This document shows, one piece after another, positions 29,815 to 38,094 of a stretch of 64,000 nucleotides of DNA; position 1 is the first letter of the stretch, and every line of letters begins with the position of its first letter. The notes under the pieces are model-generated. The model had not been told where the DNA came from. It saw nothing but the letters and a program-made list of their open reading frames with translations, and searched no databases. The stretch lies in contig WGLW01000019.1 in the NCBI GenBank assembly GCA_016125405.1, positions 1 through 64,000 of the forward strand. Direction: 5' to 3'. This DNA comes from Alphaproteobacteria bacterium (GTDB lineage: Bacteria; Pseudomonadota; Alphaproteobacteria; Caulobacterales; Hyphomonadaceae). The translations under genes were made by a program, and so were the position numbers.

Positions 29815-30554
29815 TTGGGCGACTTGTCCGAAGCAGCGGCTGGGGCGGCGGGCGAGGCATCCGTCGCGGACGTTGCGGCGGCGTCAGCAGGCTTGGCGGC
29901 CTCGGGCTTGGCCGGTTCCGGCGGCAGAAGCGCCAGCGCCTGGCGGACGCGCTGCTGCATCGCCTGCGGCGCATCGAGGTCGAGGGTCAGCGCCTGGTAA
30001 TCGCGGCGAGCGGCTTCCGCGTCGCCGGTGGCCGCTTCCTTGGCCGCGACCAGTTCCCGCCCGAGCGCGCCGAGCGGTCCGCCGGTTTTCTGCAGCGGCG
30101 CGACCAGCGCCTTCACTTCATCGAGGCTCGCCGTGTCGGCCTTGACGTAGGCCAGCTTCAGTTGCGCGATGTCGCCGAGCAGGCCCTTGTCCTTGTCGGC
30201 CGCGTTCTTCAGGTCCTTGGCCACCGCGGCGGGATCCTTGGACTGATCCTCATCGACCGCCGCAAGCACGTTGTCAGCCATCGCCGCGAAGCCGGTCTTG
30301 CTGTCGCTCAGCTTTGCGAGGCCGGACCTGGCCGCGGCAAAATCCTTCTTCTGGATGTCGTCCATCACAGCCGAAAACGCCTTGGCGTCCTTTTCCACGC
30401 CCTGGGCGCGGATATACCTCCAGCCCTGGTATCCCGCGACCGCGAGAATCAGCGCCACAGCGGCGCCGATCAGCCAGGGCGACCAGGTTCTCCAGAGCTC
30501 TGCGGCCCTGTCCTGCCGCAGACTTTCCTCAACTTCTTCAAAGGCGTCGTTCAC
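29811..30554 (-). CDS. YfgM-like tetratricopeptide membrane protein
   Basis: 247 residues: cytosolic N-terminus (MNDAFEEVEESLRQDRAAEL), one helix at about 26-46 (PWLIGAAVALILAVAGYQGW), then helical TPR-like repeats (KDFAAARSGLAKLSDSKTGF, AQLKLAYVKADTASLDEVKA) and an Ala/Pro-rich tail. In E. coli YfgM associates with SecYEG and periplasmic chaperones; the BamB neighbour supports an envelope-assembly role. Coupled to bamB by ATGA. Confidence 0.85.
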   Translation of the reverse strand: MNDAFEEVEESLRQDRAAELWRTWSPWLIGAAVALILAVAGYQGWRYIRAQGVEKDAKAFSAVMDDIQKKDFAAARSGLAKLSDSKTGFAAMADNVLAAVDEDQSKDPAAVAKDLKNAADKDKGLLGDIAQLKLAYVKADTASLDEVKALVAPLQKTGGPLGALGRELVAAKEAATGDAEAARRDYQALTLDLDAPQAMQQRVRQALALLPPEPAKPEAAKPADAAATSATDASPAAPAAASDKSPK

Positions 30555-30633
30555 GCGTCGAGCTCCGGTATGTCAGGTGCGGCCACTCTTAGCCGCGAGC
30601 GGACCCGCGGGCAAATGAAGAAGGCGGTGAGGC

Positions 30634-31455
30634 TTAAGGCCGTTTCAAGGCATAGGTTTCCCTGGGGCCCGGAAATGTTCGCCCGCGCACCTCTGCGGCA
30701 TAGGCGTCCACAGCTTTGCCGATGGTGTCGCGCAGGTCGGCGAAGCGCCGGACGAATTTCGGCGTCCAGTCGAACATGCCCAGCAGGTCGTCGGTCACGA
30801 GAATCTGCCCGTCGCAGCTCGCCGAGGCGCCGATTCCGACGGTGGGACAGGAAACCTGCCTGGTGATCTGCGCCGCCAGGTCCTCGGCGACCCCCTCGAT
30901 CACCATGGCGAAGCATCCCGCCTCGTCCGCCGCGACCGCCTCCGAAATCGTGCGGTTGCGCTCGGCGTCGGTGCGGCCGCGCGCCTTGAAACCGCCGTCG
31001 ACATTGGTCGCCTGGGGCCTCAGGCCGACATGCGCCATCACCGGAATGCCCCGGTCGACAAGATAGCGCACCGTGTCCGCGGCGTATTCGCCGGCCTCGA
31101 TCTTCACCGCCTGGCAGCCGGTCTCCTTCATGATCCGGGCGGCGTTCAGGAAGGCCTGCTCGACACTCGCCTCGTACGAGCCAAAGGGCATGTCGACCAC
31201 CACGAAGGCCTGCGTCGAGCGGCGCATCACCGCCTGCCCGTGCAGGATCATCATCTCGAGCGTAACGCCCACCGTGGTCGGCAGGCCATGGACCACCATC
31301 CCCACCGAGTCGCCCACTAGCAGGAGGTCGCAGCGGGAATCCAGCAGCTCCGCCATCGGCGCCGTGTAGGCGGTAAGGCACACCAGCGGCGTGCCGCCCT
31401 TGGCCGCGGCGATGTCGCGCACCGTCTTGCGGGAGGTCTGAACCTGGGCGGACAT
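30634..31455 (-). CDS. panB: 3-methyl-2-oxobutanoate hydroxymethyltransferase
   Basis: First committed enzyme of pantothenate synthesis (ketopantoate from alpha-ketoisovalerate and methylene-THF). 273 residues from MSAQVQTSRKTVRDIAAAKG. Metal-binding Asp in LLLVGDSVGMVVHGLPTTVG and VDMPFGSYEAS; catalytic Glu in MVIEGVAEDLAA; PTVGIGASASCDGQILVTDD. The upstream nine codons were excluded because the family starts here. Stands between the TPR gene and a NnrU gene. Confidence 0.96.
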   Translation of the reverse strand: MSAQVQTSRKTVRDIAAAKGGTPLVCLTAYTAPMAELLDSRCDLLLVGDSVGMVVHGLPTTVGVTLEMMILHGQAVMRRSTQAFVVVDMPFGSYEASVEQAFLNAARIMKETGCQAVKIEAGEYAADTVRYLVDRGIPVMAHVGLRPQATNVDGGFKARGRTDAERNRTISEAVAADEAGCFAMVIEGVAEDLAAQITRQVSCPTVGIGASASCDGQILVTDDLLGMFDWTPKFVRRFADLRDTIGKAVDAYAAEVRGRTFPGPRETYALKRP

Positions 31456-31551
31456 GGCCGGCCCCTCTGCTGCACTGCACAAGCTGGGAGGTTGATCTAG
31501 AGCTTTCGGCGCCCCAAGGGAACCCGGTCGCGGTTAACGCCCGCGACGCCC

Positions 31552-32130
31552 CTAGCCGATGATGTTGATGCCGATGATCAACGGGTGCAGCCAGAACACC
31601 ATCACGACATAGGCGCCGAAGCCGCCGGCGATGGCCATCATGTCGCCGGTGATGTGCGGCTTCACGTCCACCGGCCCCTTGTCGCCCCGCACAGCGACAG
31701 CGACGCGGTCCAGCGCGGCGTAAAGAAAGAAGGCGCCGAACAGCACGATCGCGCCGAGGTCGCCATTGGCCGAGAGGTGCGCCGCCGCCCACAGCATCAC
31801 AGCGACCAGCATCGGATGGCCGACGACCTTCTTGATGTATCCCACCGGCGTATAGGCCGCGACCAGCAGGATCATTGCGAACGGCAGCACGCCCAGCACG
31901 ATGTGCCGCGTCCAGTCCGGCGGCGTCCACACCTGCGGCCACGGCCGCATATTGGCCCAGCCCCACGCAAAGAGGCCGAGCCCGATCAGCGCCAGCAGCG
32001 AATAAAGGCCCATATACGCGCGATAGCCCAGCTTCGCGCGCAGCCCCTGCTCGCTGCGTGACCGGAACATCGTGAAGGCGTGCGTGGCGAAGAAGATCAC
32101 GCCGCCGAGGATCAGTGCATAGATGGCCAT
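31552..32130 (-). CDS. NnrU-family integral membrane protein
   Basis: 192 residues, about six helices: MAIYALILGGVIFFATHAFT, ARIGYRAYMGLYSLLALIGL-type segment, RHIVLGVLPFAMILLVAAYT, VVGHPMLVAVMLWAAAHLSA and HPLIIGINIIG. HAFTMFR and GHPM are conserved in NnrU/isoprenylcysteine-methyltransferase-like proteins; NnrU is linked to nitric-oxide metabolism in denitrifiers, but no denitrification genes are here. The open frame continues far upstream, but GAGGGG before this ATG fixes the start. Confidence 0.82.
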   Translation of the reverse strand: MAIYALILGGVIFFATHAFTMFRSRSEQGLRAKLGYRAYMGLYSLLALIGLGLFAWGWANMRPWPQVWTPPDWTRHIVLGVLPFAMILLVAAYTPVGYIKKVVGHPMLVAVMLWAAAHLSANGDLGAIVLFGAFFLYAALDRVAVAVRGDKGPVDVKPHITGDMMAIAGGFGAYVVMVFWLHPLIIGINIIG

Positions 32131-32262
32131 GGTGCGCCCCTCGCGTTTGCCCGACCAGACCAAAGCCGCGCGCCGGATGCAATGACCTTCGGCCCACTGG
32201 CGCCCGCCCGGGCGCGCCTGTAGTCTCGCCCGCCGGGGGATCTTGTGGGAGACGACATCGAG

Positions 32263-32694
32263 ATGGCCAGTCTGAACGAACGCCGCATCGAAACGGTGCG
32301 GCGCCACATGGCCCTTGAGATCACCCACGACTGGGACGGCGTCATCGCCACGTTCGATCGCCCGCGCTATGAACTTTACGGCACGGGCGCCGTGTTCGAC
32401 GGCGAGGACGCGGTGCGCCGCTACTTCGCCGCCTCGCGCACGCCCTTCCCCGACCAGGGCAACGAGATCATCGCCATCGCGGCGAGCGGCAACATGGTGC
32501 TCGTCGAGTTCTGGCTCACCGGCACGCACACCGGCCCGCTCAAGGTCGGCGACAACACCATCCCGCCCACCGGCCGCAACTTCCGCATCCGCATGGCGGC
32601 CTCGTTCGAATTCGCAGCAGACTCCGACCGCATCGTCTGCGAACGCGCCTACTTCGACCAGGCGATGGTGCTCAAGGCGCTGGAGCTGGGCTGA
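32263..32694 (+). CDS. SnoaL/NTF2-like ester cyclase-type protein
   Basis: 143 residues, single cone-shaped NTF2-like domain: RRIETVRRHMALEITHDWDG, RYELYGTGAVFDGEDAVRRY, MVLVEFWLTGTHTGPLKVGD, RNFRIRMAASFEF and a final AYFDQAMVLKALEL. Members include polyketide cyclases and small-molecule isomerases; substrate unknown. A GTG six codons upstream (32245) is an alternative start; neither has ideal spacing to a purine-rich site. Confidence 0.78.
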   Translation: MASLNERRIETVRRHMALEITHDWDGVIATFDRPRYELYGTGAVFDGEDAVRRYFAASRTPFPDQGNEIIAIAASGNMVLVEFWLTGTHTGPLKVGDNTIPPTGRNFRIRMAASFEFAADSDRIVCERAYFDQAMVLKALELG

Positions 32695-32705
32695 ACGTCT
32701 CGTCG

Positions 32706-33368
32706 TCAGCCTTTGGTTTGAGGCGCCGCAGTCCGGCGATCGGATGACATGGCGACAACAGGCCGATCAGGCTGGGTCTTCGCTACGGGAAGAAATTTGG
32801 CCTTTGCGCCGCCAGCATTCGTCCACTTTGCGCAAGTCTTGCAATTCCACTCGGCAGTCCTCGCGCGCGCAAGCATGGCGAGCCCGCCCTTTGGTCCGCA
32901 CCATACTTCCTTTTCGCCGCCCCATGGGCGCGCCAATCCTTTCTGAATCATGATGGTGCCGAAATCCTGACCGTCGACGTCGATGCGCGCGACGGTTCGT
33001 CCGTACACATCATCTCGCCCAATCGGCCGCGCCACAATGCGGCCCGCCCGCTCGAAAATCGTGCGGGCCGTCTGCTTGGCCACCTCGCCCGCCTGCCGTT
33101 CGCGAAAACACTTGGCGCGCTCCCCCGTCTCTGGCGCATCGATATTCTCGATCCGGTAGCGAACGCCTGTTCGCATCTCCTGAATCGTGTCGCCGTCGAT
33201 TACACGGACACGCTTGAGAACAGCCTCCGCTGTCGAGCTGGCGGACGGGCGCGACGAGAGAAATGCGCGACGAATCCTGCGCCAAAGATTGCGGACGTCC
33301 CGCGGTCGCAGGCTTGCGACCAGCACGAACGCCACAAATCCCGCAAATATTTCCTGACCCCCAAACAT
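32706..33368 (-). CDS. thermonuclease-like (SNase) protein with N-terminal membrane anchor
   Basis: 220 residues. Hydrophobic N-terminus (FAGFVAFVLVASL), basic linker, then a staphylococcal-nuclease fold at about 52-165: VIDGDTIQ and RYRIENIDAPETGE carry the catalytic Asp and Glu, and DDVYGRTVARIDVDGQDFGT, MIQKGLARPWGG follow. The C-terminal part contains WCGP and WNCKTCAKW cysteines. AT-richer codon use than neighbours suggests a different history. Converges on the NTF2-like gene. Confidence 0.85.
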   Translation of the reverse strand: MFGGQEIFAGFVAFVLVASLRPRDVRNLWRRIRRAFLSSRPSASSTAEAVLKRVRVIDGDTIQEMRTGVRYRIENIDAPETGERAKCFRERQAGEVAKQTARTIFERAGRIVARPIGRDDVYGRTVARIDVDGQDFGTIMIQKGLARPWGGEKEVWCGPKGGLAMLARARTAEWNCKTCAKWTNAGGAKAKFLPVAKTQPDRPVVAMSSDRRTAAPQTKG

Positions 33369-33467
33369 GTCGCCAAAGTAAGCCGAATAGGCTTCTGTCC
33401 TGACGACACGGCCGGGTCAGTTTCGCACTTCAACTTCAGTAAATAGAAACCCCTGCGGGCGAGGAGC

Positions 33468-34259
33468 CTATTCCCCCGTGAACACCGGCTCGCGTTTCTC
33501 GAGGATCGCGGCGACGCCTTCCTCGTGGTCCTTGGTGTGGTGCATCAGGCCCTGCGCAGCGGCGGACATTTCCATGACCGTGTCGTAGGTCGCCTGCGTG
33601 CCGTGACGTAGCAGTTGCTTCGCCACACGCAGGCTGTGCGGCGGCTGCTTGGCGATCCGTTCCGCCAGCGCCATCGCCTCGCCCATCAGCTGGTCGCCGG
33701 GCACCACCTTGGAGACGAGGCCCCAGTCATGCGCCGTCGTCGCGTCGATCACGTCGCCCGTGTAGAGCAGTTCGCACGCGCGGCTCATGCCGATGATGCG
33801 CGGCAGCAGCCAGGCGCCGCCGTCGCCGGGGATGAGGCCCAGCTTCAAAAAGGTGACGCCATACTTCGCGCGGTCGGACGAAATCCGGATGTCGGCCATG
33901 CACGCGACATCGCAGCCGAGCCCGATGGCCGCGCCGTTCACCGCCGCGATCAGCGGAACCTCGAGGCCATAGAGCGCCCGCACGATCATGTGCACGCCGT
34001 TCTTGTAGGCGTCGCGCACTTCCGCCGGATTGCCGGCGAACGATCCGACCCGGTCGCGCATCGCCTTGACGTTGCCGCCCGCTGAAAAGCCCTTGCCCGC
34101 GCCGGTGAGGATGGCGCAGCGGATCGCCTTGTCCGAATTCACCTGCGCGCAGGCGTCCCGCACCGCCTCGCCGTCGCCGGGCTCGCCCAGCGCGTTCATG
34201 GCGTCCGGACGGTTCAGCGTCAGGATCGCGATGGGGCCTTTTTTCTCGACGGTAATCAT
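33468..34259 (-). CDS. crotonase-family protein (enoyl-CoA hydratase/isomerase)
   Basis: Acyl-CoA-processing enzyme, probably in fatty or aromatic acid degradation. 263 residues. Oxyanion-hole segments AGKGFSAGGNVKAM and AAVNGAAIGLGCDVACMADI are present. The usual catalytic Glu of the PE motif is not evident (GVTFLKLGLIPGDGG), so hydratase activity is uncertain and isomerase or another crotonase reaction is possible. It lies near two acyl-CoA dehydrogenase genes on the same strand. Confidence 0.88.
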   Translation of the reverse strand: MITVEKKGPIAILTLNRPDAMNALGEPGDGEAVRDACAQVNSDKAIRCAILTGAGKGFSAGGNVKAMRDRVGSFAGNPAEVRDAYKNGVHMIVRALYGLEVPLIAAVNGAAIGLGCDVACMADIRISSDRAKYGVTFLKLGLIPGDGGAWLLPRIIGMSRACELLYTGDVIDATTAHDWGLVSKVVPGDQLMGEAMALAERIAKQPPHSLRVAKQLLRHGTQATYDTVMEMSAAAQGLMHHTKDHEEGVAAILEKREPVFTGE

Positions 34260-34317
34260 GGACGGCTTCCTGTCTGGTGTTTGAGCAGGCTCTAGCGAAC
34301 CCAGGCGCGACTGTCAT

Positions 34318-34343
34318 CCCGGAAGCACGAAGCCGTGTCCGGG
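34318..34343. repeat. REP-like hairpin CCCGGA...TCCGGG
   Basis: CCCGGA-ag-CACG-aagc-CGTG-TCCGGG: a 6-bp stem plus an inner 4-bp stem with an AAGC loop, preceded by GTCATCCCGG. It lies 59 bases upstream of the crotonase start, outside genes. The GTCATCCCG motif recurs at 20224 and 45446. Confidence 0.6.
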
Positions 34344-34402
34344 GTGGGGTGTGGCGTAGGTCGCCTGAAGCCTGCGGATCAAAGCCCCCTTGTCTCACTG
34401 AG

Positions 34403-34558
34403 ATGGTGCATGGTGGGATCACGCGATCCGTCGACGACCTTCTCTGGCGCACCGCCTGCACGCTGGCGGGCCGGCGCGATCTCGCGTCATTGTCCGCAGA
34501 GGACGGCCGCAGGCTGCTGCTCGCCGTCAGCCGGCGCCGGCACGCCAACGCGCTCTAG
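34403..34558 (+). CDS. possible small protein, 51 residues
   Basis: Within a 557-base interval between the crotonase and acyl-CoA dehydrogenase genes. Reads MVHGGITRSVDDLLWRTACT then LAGRRDLASLSAEDGRRLLL and a basic end. Third codon positions are strongly G/C as in real genes of this genome. No clear ribosome-binding site and no recognised family. Followed in the same frame by a second small ORF. Confidence 0.35.
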   Translation: MVHGGITRSVDDLLWRTACTLAGRRDLASLSAEDGRRLLLAVSRRRHANAL

Positions 34559-34570
34559 GGCATCCGCAGG

Positions 34571-34744
34571 ATGATGGCCTCGCAGCGCTTCCGCGCGATG
34601 GCGCCGCTGATTGCGCGAGACCCGCGCCGTTACCACGCCGCTGTGCAACGCCGCATCCGCGCCCGCCACCGCCGGCGGCAAGCCTCGCGCACGGTTGTGC
34701 GCGCAACGGCGCAAGCGCCGCTGCGCAAGCTCGAGCCGGGATAA
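34571..34744 (+). CDS. possible small Arg-rich protein, 57 residues
   Basis: Starts ATG-ATG 12 bases after the preceding small ORF stops, with AGGG and AGG upstream. Reads MMASQRFRAMAPLIARDPRR then YHAAVQRRIRARHRRRQASR, very basic, with GC-rich third positions. Could bind nucleic acid; could also be the remnant C-terminus of a longer gene, since both ORFs share one frame. Function unknown. Confidence 0.3.
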   Translation: MMASQRFRAMAPLIARDPRRYHAAVQRRIRARHRRRQASRTVVRATAQAPLRKLEPG

Positions 34745-34777
34745 CGGAAACCCTGTCGAACCATCGCGCCCGTAGCG

Positions 34778-34800
34778 CCCCGGATCATGCGAGTCCGGGG
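34778..34800. repeat. REP-like hairpin CCCCGGA...TCCGGGG
   Basis: 7-bp perfect stem with nine-base loop, ending 17 bases from the acyl-CoA dehydrogenase stop at 34817. It lacks a U tract on either strand. It may help end transcription of the dehydrogenase or be a member of the same repeat family as 34318-34343. Confidence 0.5.
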
Positions 34801-34816
34801 ACGCGGGCGTTTGCGC

Positions 34817-35953
34817 CTAGCCGTTCGACAGTTCGGTGAAGCGGCGCAGGTGCCAGTCGGTGTTGCCGAACTGGCTTTCGATCATGGTGATGCGCTTGAA
34901 GAAGTGGCCGACATTCAGCTCGTCGGTCATGCCCATGCCGCCGTGGATCTGCACGGATTCCTGGGTGATCAGCTTGCCGGCCTTGCCGATCTGCACCTTG
35001 GCGGCGGAGGCGGCCATCTTGCGCTGCTTCTCCGGCTCTTCGAGTTTCAGCGTCACCATGTAGGTCATGGAGACGGCCTGCTCGTACGCCATGAACATGT
35101 CGGCCATGCGGTGCTGCAGCACCTGGAAATTGCCGATCGGCTGGCCGAACTGCTTGCGCGTCTTGGAGTATTCCAGCGTCGTCGCATTGAGCACGCCCAT
35201 GCCGCCATGCGCCTCGGCGCAGAGCGCGGCGATCGCTTCATCGGCCACCTGCTCGACCAGCGGGAAGCCGTTGTCGACCTCGCCGATCACCGCATCAGCG
35301 CCGACCGACACGTTCTCGAAATAGATCTCCGAGGCGCGAAGGCCGTCGACGGTTGGGTAGTCACGCGTCGAAACGCCCTTGGCGTCCTTCGGCACGATGA
35401 AAACGGTGACGCCCTTCTTGTCGCGCTGGCCGCCCGCCGTGCGCGCGGTGACGACAAGATGGCTCGCGAACGGCGCGCCGAGCACCACGGCCTTCTGGCC
35501 GTTCAGCACATAGCCCTTGCCGTCCTTCTTCGCCGTCACCGAAACATCGTTGAGGTCGAAGCGGCTTTTCGGCTCTGAGCAGGCGAAAGCGAAAATCCGT
35601 TCGCCGCCCGCGATGGCCGGAATGTTCTCCTCCTTCTGCGCGGCCGTGCCGGCGTGTTTCAGGAAGCCGCCAGCGATCACCACGGTTTGCAGGTAGGGCT
35701 CGATGACGAGGCCCTTGCCGAATTCCTCGGAGACGATCATCGACTCGATCGGCCCGCCGCCGAAGCCGCCATCCTCCTCGGAGAACGATGCGCCGAGCAG
35801 GCCCAGTTCCGCGAACTGCGCCCACATCTCGGGCCGCCATCCGGCCTCGGACTTGGCGACCTTGCGGCGCGTCTCGAAATCGTACTGCTCGCGGATCAGC
35901 CGGGCGATCGAGTCGCGCAGCATGTCCTGTTCCGAGGTGAAATTGAAATCCAT
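34817..35953 (-). CDS. acyl-CoA dehydrogenase, small-subunit type (PimD-like)
   Basis: FAD enzyme of acyl-CoA oxidation. 378 residues. N-terminal MDFNFTSEQDMLRDSIARLI and GLLGASFSEEDGGFGGGPIE, central FACSEPKSRFDLNDV and GQKAVVLGAPFASHLVV, C-terminal KTRKQFGQPIGNFQVLQHRM and QIHGGMGMTDELNVGHFFKR. Resembles the small subunit of pimeloyl-CoA dehydrogenase; with the larger dehydrogenase at 36719 it could form a heteromer. Substrate not readable from sequence. GGAG eight bases upstream. Confidence 0.85.
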   Translation of the reverse strand: MDFNFTSEQDMLRDSIARLIREQYDFETRRKVAKSEAGWRPEMWAQFAELGLLGASFSEEDGGFGGGPIESMIVSEEFGKGLVIEPYLQTVVIAGGFLKHAGTAAQKEENIPAIAGGERIFAFACSEPKSRFDLNDVSVTAKKDGKGYVLNGQKAVVLGAPFASHLVVTARTAGGQRDKKGVTVFIVPKDAKGVSTRDYPTVDGLRASEIYFENVSVGADAVIGEVDNGFPLVEQVADEAIAALCAEAHGGMGVLNATTLEYSKTRKQFGQPIGNFQVLQHRMADMFMAYEQAVSMTYMVTLKLEEPEKQRKMAASAAKVQIGKAGKLITQESVQIHGGMGMTDELNVGHFFKRITMIESQFGNTDWHLRRFTELSNG

Positions 35954-36019
35954 GTGTAAGGCTCCTTACGCCTTCTTCTAGGCGGTTTGCGCGCAGGCGC
36001 AAGACAGACATTGGCAGTG

Positions 36020-36661
36020 TCAGGCGGGCGCGGCGGCGACCTTCCGGCGCAGGCGAAGTCCCGGGCGCGAGCGGATCCAGATTTCCGCGACGATCAGGTT
36101 GGGGACCCAGCAGATCCAGGCGATTACCTGATACGCAGGGACGGGAAATGCGCCGTGGTTCGCGATCACTGCGGCCGGTAGGTAAATCCGCAGCGTCACC
36201 GCCGCGAAGGTCAGCGCGAACGACCGGATCATCCAGCGCTCATGCACAATGAAGTTGCGGTTCATTGCACTCGTCCAGGCCAGCAGCGTGAATGGCACCC
36301 AAAGAACCGCCAGCAACAGAAAGCCCAATCCCGCCGGCAGGCCGGATGTCGAAAACAGCGCGATGCTTCCACCCGCCAGACCACCCACCACGCACGCCGC
36401 CACATAAACGCGACCCATCCAGCGGTGGATCGCCGGCTGCCCGGTGCGCAGCGCCTTCAGGAACTGGAACGGCCCCAGCACCATCGCCACGCCGGACGCG
36501 GCGATATGTGTGTGAAACACCAGCGGCGAGGGAAAGTTGTTCTTGAGGCCGAGATACTGGAATCCCGTCACGGTCAGAAAGATCGCGTAGCCGCCAACGC
36601 CCACCGACAGAAGGGCGATGGTCGCCCAGCCAACCGATCCGCCCACTCGCGCAGCCGTCAT
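36020..36661 (-). CDS. DUF2306-type integral membrane protein
   Basis: 213 residues, about six helices: VGWATIALLSVGVGGYAIFL, HTHIAASGVAMVLGPFQFLK, YVAACVVGGLAGGSIALFST, GLGFLLLAVLWVPFTLLAWT, FALTFAAVTLRIYLPAAVIA. Conserved His residues in FHTHIAASG, AIHRWMGRVYV and VHERWMIRSF could bind heme or metal. Function unknown. It interrupts the two acyl-CoA dehydrogenase genes. Confidence 0.8.
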   Translation of the reverse strand: MTAARVGGSVGWATIALLSVGVGGYAIFLTVTGFQYLGLKNNFPSPLVFHTHIAASGVAMVLGPFQFLKALRTGQPAIHRWMGRVYVAACVVGGLAGGSIALFSTSGLPAGLGFLLLAVLWVPFTLLAWTSAMNRNFIVHERWMIRSFALTFAAVTLRIYLPAAVIANHGAFPVPAYQVIAWICWVPNLIVAEIWIRSRPGLRLRRKVAAAPA

Positions 36662-36718
36662 GTGTCATCCTCCGCCCTCTCCACCCCGAGAGCTTCAGGT
36701 CGCGCATCGGATTGCAGT

Positions 36719-37915
36719 CTAAAGCCCCAGCACCATCTTGGCGATGATGTTGCGCTGGATCTCGTTCGAGCCGCCATAGATCGAGGTCTTGCGCATGTTG
36801 GCGTAGGTCGGCGCGGCAAGGTGCGCGTAGTCCGGCCCGATGGGGAACTGGTTGCCGCTCTCGCTCGGGAAGCCGCGGAAATAGGGCGCACCATAGACGC
36901 CGACCGCTTCCAGCGTCAGCTCGGTGATGCGCTGCTGGATCTCAGTGCCCTTGATCTTCAACACGGAGCTTTCCGGCCCTGCGCCCTTGCCCTGGGATTC
37001 ACGCGCCAGCGTGCGCAGCTCGGTGAACTCCAGCGCCGTCAGGTCGATCTCCAGCTCGGCGATCTTCCTGGCGAATTCAGGATTGCGGATAATCGGCTCG
37101 CCGCGATCGAGCTCAACCGATGCAATCTTCCGCAGCCGCTCGACACCCTTCTTGGAACGCGCCACGCCGGCGATGCCGGAGCGCTCGTGGACCAGCAGGT
37201 ATTTCGCGTAGGTCCAGCCTTCGTTTTCCTTGCCGACCAGGTTCTCGACCGGAACCTTCACGTCCGTGAACCACGTCTCGTTCACTTCGTGACCGCCATC
37301 CATGGTGATGATCGGACGAACCTCGACGCCCGGCGTCTTCATGTCGACGAGGATAAAGGAGATGCCTTCCTGCGGCTTGCGCGCATTCGGGTTGGTGCGG
37401 CACAGCACGAAGATCCAGTCCGCGAAATGGCCCAGCGTGGTCCAGGTTTTCTGTCCGTTGATTACGTAGTGATCGCCAACGCGCTCGGCCTTGGTCTTCA
37501 GCGAGGCGAGGTCCGAGCCGGCGCCCGGTTCGGAATAACCCTGACACCAGAAGTCCGTGCCGTTGATGATGCGCGGCAGGTAGTGGGCCTTCTGCTGCTC
37601 GTTGGCGAACGCCATCAGCACCGGCGCCAGCATGGACGGGCCGAAGGGCGGGATCGGCAGCGTCTCGGCGCGGGCGCACTCTTCCTGGAAGATGTATTTC
37701 TGGGTCGAGGTCCAACCCGTGCCGCCATACTGCTTCGGCCAGGCCGGGGCGCCCCACCCCTTTTTGTAGAGCGTCTTCTGCCAGGTGAGGAAATCTTCCT
37801 TGGTGTACTGGTCGCGCGAAACCCGCTCGCGAAGCTCCTTCGGGTAGTTGGCTTCCAGCCAGGCCCGGACCTCCTCGCGGAACGCGGTATCTTCGGGTGT
37901 GTACTGCAGGTCCAT
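36719..37915 (-). CDS. acyl-CoA dehydrogenase, large-subunit type (PimC-like)
   Basis: 398 residues from MDLQYTPEDTAFREEVRAWL. Central FCQGYSEPGAGSDLASLKTK-type segment (here WCQGYSEPGAGSDLASLKTK), GQKTWTTLGHFADWIFVLCR, and C-terminal SIYGGSNEIQRNIIAKMVLG. The frame runs 28 codons upstream, but GGGAG before this ATG and family length fix the start. Best resembles pimeloyl-CoA dehydrogenase large subunit; the small-subunit-like partner is at 34817 beyond the DUF2306 gene. Confidence 0.87.
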   Translation of the reverse strand: MDLQYTPEDTAFREEVRAWLEANYPKELRERVSRDQYTKEDFLTWQKTLYKKGWGAPAWPKQYGGTGWTSTQKYIFQEECARAETLPIPPFGPSMLAPVLMAFANEQQKAHYLPRIINGTDFWCQGYSEPGAGSDLASLKTKAERVGDHYVINGQKTWTTLGHFADWIFVLCRTNPNARKPQEGISFILVDMKTPGVEVRPIITMDGGHEVNETWFTDVKVPVENLVGKENEGWTYAKYLLVHERSGIAGVARSKKGVERLRKIASVELDRGEPIIRNPEFARKIAELEIDLTALEFTELRTLARESQGKGAGPESSVLKIKGTEIQQRITELTLEAVGVYGAPYFRGFPSESGNQFPIGPDYAHLAAPTYANMRKTSIYGGSNEIQRNIIAKMVLGL

Positions 37916-38094
37916 GGAAATCTCCCGGGCGGGCGTCGGATTGGCTGACGTCGGGTCAAGCACTTCCCGACCGCTTGCGTCAACCGCAATGCGCGCCATG
38001 ACGCAAGGTACGTCAAGCCCTTAGCCCGGAGACGTTGCGACGCGTTGTCGTTAGGGCAAGGAGCGGCCGGGCCAGAAGCCCGGCCGTCCGGTCG

